From Echinostoma caproni (Eukaryota > Platyhelminthes > Trematoda > Plagiorchiida > Echinostomatidae), in NCBI GenBank assembly GCA_900618425.1, contig UZAN01045593.1, positions 1-13,991 on the forward strand: a stretch of DNA of 13,991 nucleotides, given 5' to 3'. How positions within the stretch are numbered: the stretch's first letter is position 1; each line of letters starts with the position of its first letter. Position numbers and translations under genes: made by a program. Below are positions 7,821 through 13,991 of the stretch, in pieces. Below the pieces are notes generated by a model. The model searched no databases and was not told where the DNA came from. It was given only the letters and a program-made list of their open reading frames with translations.

Positions 7821-9761
7821 AGAAACAGGAAGAGTGATGGTAGTCGTGGTCGCTAACCCAACCCCGGTCACTTTACTCTCAGACCAATTTGACGGAAAGT
7901 ATGTGTATGTGCCCGGAGGTCTGTCACATGTGTACACGCTCGCACAACACCAATGCACATGCGTTCATTTCCCCACGCAGAACACAAAGAGGGCACAATA
8001 GTAGTTAGTCTAATAGAGAAAGAGAGAACAGTCATAAGGAAAACAATGGAATATTGGAAACAGTTTAGCCATTTCTAAGACCCGAAGTTTCTGTCAGGTG
8101 ATGGTGGCAACGATGCCGTTGGTGGTAGCGTGGCCACCTTGGATTTTATGTTCTTGGAGTTGAATTGCACTATCCGCTTACCGTGACTCTCGATTTGATG
8201 TTTTCATTCGCATAGGTCTACTAACTGCCATTCATCGTAGCCCGCTTGTCTATGTCTAAACCACCACCAACAACAACGGCCTTTAATCCCGACTTAGCCA
8301 GAGGTCTATGCGTCCACTCATCTAACTGCATACTTAGTAGGTCTGTTAGCCTGTCCATCTCTCGCGGTCAGCTAACCTGTGTTGAAATCTTGAGACAGAT
8401 GGAAGGATGTGATAGTGTGTGCCAGCAACTGAGACTAATCAGCCATCTCGTCACGAGACATCACAAGGTGGTAAGCACCTCAAACACTAAATTCCGTCAC
8501 ATCTGATGAAGACCTGCCTATCGTGAAGTGTGCGGCTGCCGACTCTGAACGACTGACTGTCCGTCAGACGACTGTTGTGAATCTCCTAACGCCACAGAGA
8601 TTGACAGACCCATTTGCGCTACACACGGATGATTCCAACTACCTTTGTATGAGGCACAAAGAGATTTAATCATTTTTTATTATTTAATTTTCATCCTTAT
8701 GAAATATACAAGCGATATAGAATCGATACCAGAGAAGCATTCGGGGCATATTCTATGTTTCATTTAGAACCAGAATGACTTAAAAACGGGTTAAGCTCGG
8801 GGGTTGTTCACCGTAATCCACTGGTATATCGTGTAATCATTCAATGGAGTAAATATGAATTCAGTCAATATAAAAATGATTGGTGTATTCGATGTCAAAA
8901 CGTCGAAACTGTAGCACGTTGACGAATAGGAGTATACGGACAGAGATTTTCTGAGTAAAACTTCGTTTTCATAGGAACCTGTAAACCCCAACTTGTTCCC
9001 AAGAAAATTCATGAATTGGTGAGTAAGAAACTTGAAACATCTTAAGAAGTCTGGCAGTTAACTTTGATCAGCAGTTAGTTCAAGTCTCCACAAGTGGTGG
9101 TATACATCCCTATCATTCACCGTCCCATTTTCGACTATCTGTATAATTTCGTTAATACTCCTTTGAGGAGACTTTCGATTCTTGTTTGACCATCTGATCT
9201 GAAGTTCCTCCTATTTATTGCTCCTATGTACGAACAGTCTACGATGAGTGCAGTGTATTCGAACGATTTTAACACACTTCATCAAAAACGTGATTCCCCC
9301 ATTCCACTGTTTGCTTATCCGGCAGTGACTTGAAGTTCCCAGTAAAATCGCGAATTTAGCAATTCACAGAACCGGTCCAGTTCGAGAGTACAGAGTTGTT
9401 CAGTTCAATGATACGCATTAACGCAGCACGGGGTAAGTGTGTGTGCACACGTCACTATAAAAACATCTTTCAAATTAATCTGAGAAAACTGAACTTTATA
9501 GTTTAGCATGAATGGTTAGAACCTTGAAAAATGCATAAGCCACCAAGAGCTGTTTTTATGCATCCGAGTCAAGCGTAATTTTAGAAAAGATGTGCTCAAA
9601 CTATTTCGAAAACGTGACGTCGAATTCCCATTTAATGTGGTTCTAGCTCATGTTTTTGTCTGCTGATGACAGTACGTTCACTCCATCGACCAAATATCAC
9701 GCATGTTTTATTGGGCATGGAAAACTATGGCACGGTGACCAAAAGAATCAGTGCCGTTCTA
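7821..9761. other. Unannotated non-coding stretch
   Basis: No frame above about 90 codons and no recognised protein. No RNA gene or element core was found. A 15-mer, ATGAATTCAGTCAAT, at 8855-8869 recurs at 12170-12184 without extended similarity. Confidence 0.5.
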
Positions 9762-9780
9762 CTCTCTCTCTCTCTCTCTT
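9762..9780. repeat. CT dinucleotide repeat
   Basis: About nine CT units. It resembles a polypyrimidine tract, but the AG that follows (CAAAACAG, about 9781-9788) is not backed by any recognisable exon. Confidence 0.8.
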
Positions 9781-10406
9781 CAAAACAGGACTGGGTTTTA
9801 GAGACAATGTGTTGCCCACGAAAATAGATTACACAGCGAAAATCTAAACTTCATGATAAAACTAAGCGGTGTGTTGAAACGAACAACTCTCGTTCATAAG
9901 ATAGGGAGACGAATCATTTCTTAAGCAACTTCATAGGCACCGAACTCTTGATCAGTACTCCTCTTTGTGAAATTTAGTCACCAGAAACAGTCGACAAATA
10001 TTATGTGCTCCGGCGCTCAGTCCCCAAAGCGATTTGAAACCTGAACGATTGTTCTTTTTTACTAAGCACAGAGGCGTTCATTTTTCACCACGCATTTCAA
10101 TCAACAGGCGACAGATTAAGATCGACATTTCGTCCAATCACATGTAAACTATCCCCTTATCAACCATGGATACAGTCTGTGTCTGATTTTTTCTTGTTTA
10201 TTTGTAATAGCCATGGTAATGTGCAATATAAACAACCATATCTACTCGACAATTTAGTTACTTCTTAGGATATGGCGTTTCAGATCGTGCAACAGTGCCG
10301 TCCATGGTAGTATTTTGATGAAACACCATTAATATGGCATAAAGTATATTTTTAATGGCCTTCGTAAAATCGGTGAGCTGAAAACGCCTGAGGTGCCCAA
10401 TTAGAG

Positions 10407-10418
10407 CCTCCTAGGAGG
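10407..10418. repeat. 12-nt perfect palindrome CCTCCTAGGAGG
   Basis: The 12-nt sequence equals its own reverse complement and contains an AvrII-type CCTAGG centre. It could be a dimeric protein-binding site, but the window gives no supporting context such as a promoter or neighbouring copies. Confidence 0.3.
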
Positions 10419-11037
10419 TTTTCATTCACCAACCGGTCTGTAAATGATCACCTACGTGCTGTAATGCGACACGGATAGACATCAATTCGAATTAGGGTTT
10501 ACTACAAATAAATTCAGATAAACTCTAACCGAAAACGGTTAAAATTATTGTAATCCAACAATGACGATAATCTGTAGTTGGGAGCATTTGTCGGCCGCAT
10601 TTAGGATTGAACGCACTTCCTCATCGGCAGGATACATTCTGCTACAGAACAAGTGACTTACTCGGTTTACTTCATCAATTTGCATCTTGCATCAATCGAA
10701 CTCCACTCAACTTTAACTGACCCACAGTCTTCTGGATTGGCGAGATAAAGTATGCCCAAGTGTAAGAAACAATTTGAATTCAAGGGTAAGAAATTCACTT
10801 CCTTGCTTACATGCCTATAAGCTACATTAAAAAACAGTATCTTTTCCACAATTCAAGTCAATAAGTAGTTCGGAAAAAAGATAAATAAATCGCTTCAGAT
10901 AAGTGTTTAGGGCTTATTACAAAGAAAGGTAGATTTTAATTATAAACGAGAAAGAACAGGTTTGGGGAAACAAATAAAAAATGTTACGAGTGTTGACTAT
11001 ACCACTATTGCATACTACTCTCTCATATACAATTACG

Positions 11038-11049
11038 AACACACACACA
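11038..11049. repeat. CA dinucleotide repeat
   Basis: Short ACACACACAC run of about 12 nt. Confidence 0.6.
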
Positions 11050-11154
11050 TCTGAGTGTGCATTCAGACCTATCTTACTCATGGCTGGCGTCATTTTATTT
11101 TCTTCAGTGCATGAAAATTTGGGGCACGAGAAGCGACGGTGGTGTACTTAGAGG

Positions 11155-11180
11155 ACAATTTTTACAGATGTAAAAATTGT
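11155..11180. repeat. 26-nt palindrome, 12-bp perfect arms
   Basis: ACAATTTTTACA (11155-11166) and TGTAAAAATTGT (11169-11180) are exact reverse complements separated only by GA. Such a short spacer favours cruciform or slippage origin over an RNA hairpin, since a 2-nt loop is too tight without opening the top pair. GGGCACGAG-like and GGCACGGG-like sequences flank it on the two sides. No transposon family is recognised. Confidence 0.55.
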
Positions 11181-13991
11181 TAGGCACGGGATTTACCATT
11201 TTGAGGATACTGACTTTGATACGATAGTGGCAAACGATGAAATAACACTAAAAAATAGACCAGTTTCTGTTAAGAACGGTAAAGACTATTCCATGAAACG
11301 TGGGGATATTGAAGGATTCGCATCAAATGTATGGTGATCGTCCTCTTGAAAACAACAGAAAGGCTGAAAGTTCAAGTTTTACATTGTCCCCGACCAAGCT
11401 ATAGTCTTGAAGATTAGCGATAAAAGGAGCTAGACGCGATGTGCTCCATTGGTTACGCTAAATTGTGTGCATACACAAAGTGGTCATTTGGGGAATTAGG
11501 CTCGCATTGGCTCCTGTATCGCTGCAGTGGCACTGGTGATGATATCTGACCAGAAAGAAATACCTGTCTCCTAAGTTTTCGGTTCGCCTTTTCGTTTGTT
11601 ATATACGTCCATGACAAGATTTAGTATGTTTCATGTAAGATCAATTGAATGAGTTCCCACTTGATAGGAATTATTAGAAAATTCAGCCTTTTTTGTGCAT
11701 GCAAATCATTTTAATTTCCTTTATTTTTTGAAAAGAATTGTGCACCTCAAGTATGGGGTGCAGATTAAGGCATCAATGATAATCCTCTGTTGAGAGCAAA
11801 TCTCAATCCGGGGGACGGTGACTGTAGCAACTAACACATGATAATCCACCAGTGCACAAACTCTTGTACTGGGAAAACTGAGCTGCAAGAGACACCAGTA
11901 AACAATCGGCCATTAGGGAAAACACGCAAGTATTTTCATCGGGCATATGCTTTCTATATTCTCCAGTGTTTGATTATGATGTAATGATTAATATTATTGC
12001 GTTACCATCACTGGCCTGTGGTATTCCGATTTCATCCCAAGAGAATCCGGAAAAACGTAAGTTGCAATGTGGGACAAAAGATAAGAGTTTGGGTGGATAT
12101 ACTATAAAAACAACTCACGAATCAACAGATTACCAAACGGGCATTTTCCAATATTTCACAGTTCCTTGGATGAATTCAGTCAATTGTTCCAGTGAAGAAT
12201 GGCATGTGATCGCCTGATTTTTCCAACTATTCCAGTATACATCGCTGCGCGAAAAATAAACTAAAACTACGTGAATAGTTCACATTAACATTATTCGTAA
12301 CACATGGTATTTTGAGGAAGTCAACTGGTATTCAATAGATTATGTTGACAAGCATACAGTGTCGGACGTACCAAACATGAACATTTCTCCTTTAAATAAT
12401 GACCCTCGTGAGCATAATGGATCCATCCGCTATGCATTGTAGATCGAGAATAACTCTGCAATCGCTTGCTTAGACACAACCGCTCTTGTTCGAGCAGAGA
12501 TTCCAACAGGTCAGAATAATTTTCATGGTGGTAATCACATTGAATTAATTTATTCAAAGGAAATCAAATTCTTAGTGAGAACGTGAGACATTATGTGCTT
12601 GAGCCTTCACTTTTCTTCGCTGTTTTCAATGTTAACGTTGGGGTGAAGTATGTTATAAAAGCATGGATCGGTATGGCATATCTTCGAATTATTCCACCAC
12701 CACCATAACCATTACCACGAACATGATCACCTATCCCCCTAACTTCGGTATTTCCACGGGCAAATGCGCGCAAATGGGAACTAACCCATGAGTGACATTT
12801 GATTGTATAGTTGTGTATTCGACAACAACAAACGATTATCCCACAATCTTACAGTTAAGGTAGATAATTTTCCCAATGGGCGAGACAACAATGGTTTCTA
12901 ATATACATTCACTTGGGACAAAACTTGGTTGCAATATAGTGAAACTTCGCTTAGGATCTTTGTAAAACCTCTAGACACATAAGTAGGTTGACCATGAAGA
13001 TAGCTTCAAGTATGTTTCCTTCAATTCGTGCACTGAAGCAGCTGTTTCATTCCAAAATGTATTTCTTGACGTGAATGGTTTTCATTTAATTTGTTATTAT
13101 ATCCTTTTCTATGCAGCAAACTGGTCCTCTTTGGCACTAATGCTCACTGGACCGATTGATGCTCTGCTAGCCACCCAGACAGTGTGAACCTCATCCACGC
13201 AGCATCTCATAGACGTACACATATGAGACTACACGAGAGAGCACTTATCGAGTGCCTTGTTATTTTTTCTTATCGCAGTCTTTGTCACTTCTTCGATTGC
13301 TTATCTTTAACTCCTCCCTTTCCACCTCCCGTACACAATTACCCACTTTGTCACGCATGGCCCTAACCCGTTGCTCATTTTCGACCACGGGACGCCTAGT
13401 CACTCTGGGATTTGGTAATTGAGTGGGTAACCTTATGGTCGAGCATTCTGGCGAAGAAGAAATTGGTTAGATATGCATTATGTTTAGGCGTCAGAAAAAA
13501 ACCAATATTCCCATGTCTCCTGTCAAATGCATTTGATTGTCTCTTTGTGAAGACTCATCACTCGCACTCTCCACATCCCAGCAGCAGTATGCTTCACTTC
13601 AATCGTCTTCTTCAGAATGTTCATATCTACCCAAGTCCCGTGCTTGTATGTTCGACTTGAATGTGTGCGTGTGTATGTATTTGTCTCCGCATACAGAATG
13701 GAAGTTAGAGCATAGGACCATATTTCTTCTGTACTTGACTCGNTGACTCGGCGACTTACCTTATATACATCAGACGAATAAATGGGATACAAAGACTGGC
13801 TAAACGTATGCGATCACTCGAAGGTTCCGTTTGTTTTCCGTGTCCTCTAGAAGGTTCTATTCATCCTTGTTTGGTGCATTTGAGCTACACACTCTCTGAG
13901 AACAGGCAAATACAATCTTACTCCATCTACTATTTGAGTTTTGTTCTTGTTTGTGTGCCCGTATGTTTTAAAGGCTTATGGGATGCGGTAA
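11181..13991. other. Unannotated non-coding stretch to the window end
   Basis: Open frames are short (up to about 89 codons) and unrecognised. The only gene-like signal is a pyrimidine-rich tract ending in AG at 13116 followed by 22 open codons to TGA at 13185-13187, treated as a weak finding and not as a gene. Confidence 0.45.
13743..13743. other. Ambiguous base N
   Basis: The only non-ACGT character in the window; it indicates an unresolved position in the assembly or a consensus conflict. Confidence 0.95.

Larger units (their letters stand above)
9781..11154. other. Unannotated non-coding stretch
   Basis: Very few open frames, the longest about 65 codons. Apart from the palindrome at 10407-10418 and the CA repeat, nothing is recognised. 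Confidence 0.5.

Noticed and set aside
8505..8535. Exact CTGATGA box
   Set aside because: No stem II and no GAAA follow at the required position, so no hammerhead can form.
8855..12184. Shared 15-mer ATGAATTCAGTCAAT at 8855-8869 and 12170-12184
   Set aside because: The match does not extend into the flanks, and a single 15-nt match is possible by chance in a window this size.

Overview
The window looks like non-coding DNA from an animal genome, either intergenic or inside a large intron. It is moderately AT-rich by eye. It carries many short simple repeats and scattered short reading frames, none of which I recognise as a protein family. There are no closely packed genes, no ribosome-binding sites and no operon-like layout. 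One ambiguous base (N at 13743) is consistent with a draft assembly. The best-supported contents are RNA-structured and retroposon-like. A flatworm, possibly a fluke, is my guess at the organism, because type I hammerhead motifs with a tiny palindromic stem III beside tRNA-derived SINEs recall the Sm-alpha elements of schistosomes. That is inference only; the base composition does not identify a species.

Layout. Positions 1-3400 hold unrecognised sequence with short GT, C, CAT, CA/GA and TTG/GTG repeats, a perfect 9-bp hairpin at 1282-1306, and two longer-than-average but unrecognised open frames (1712-2293 and 2773-3282). Positions 3433-3485 fold as a type I hammerhead self-cleaving ribozyme that is intact except for one core base. 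A 12-bp hairpin follows at 3587-3622. From 4470 to 6345 there is a retroposon cluster: two diverged copies of one tRNA-derived SINE family in opposite orientation (about 4470-4686 on + and 6162-6345 on -), a possible third tRNA-like head near 4750, and a long imperfect inverted repeat at 5891-6003 with tRNA-like dimensions.

Positions 6346-13991 are mostly featureless. They contain a TGAA/TGAC repeat (7767-7820), a CT repeat (9762-9780), a nearly perfect 26-nt palindrome (11155-11180), a 12-nt perfect palindrome (10407-10418) and a weak splice-acceptor-plus-terminal-exon candidate at 13095-13187.

No set of protein genes working together can be supported. The common theme is mobile non-coding RNA: tRNA-derived pol III promoters plus a ribozyme of the kind known from SINEs, retrozymes and Penelope-like elements. 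Whether the ribozyme and the SINEs belong to one family cannot be settled from this window.
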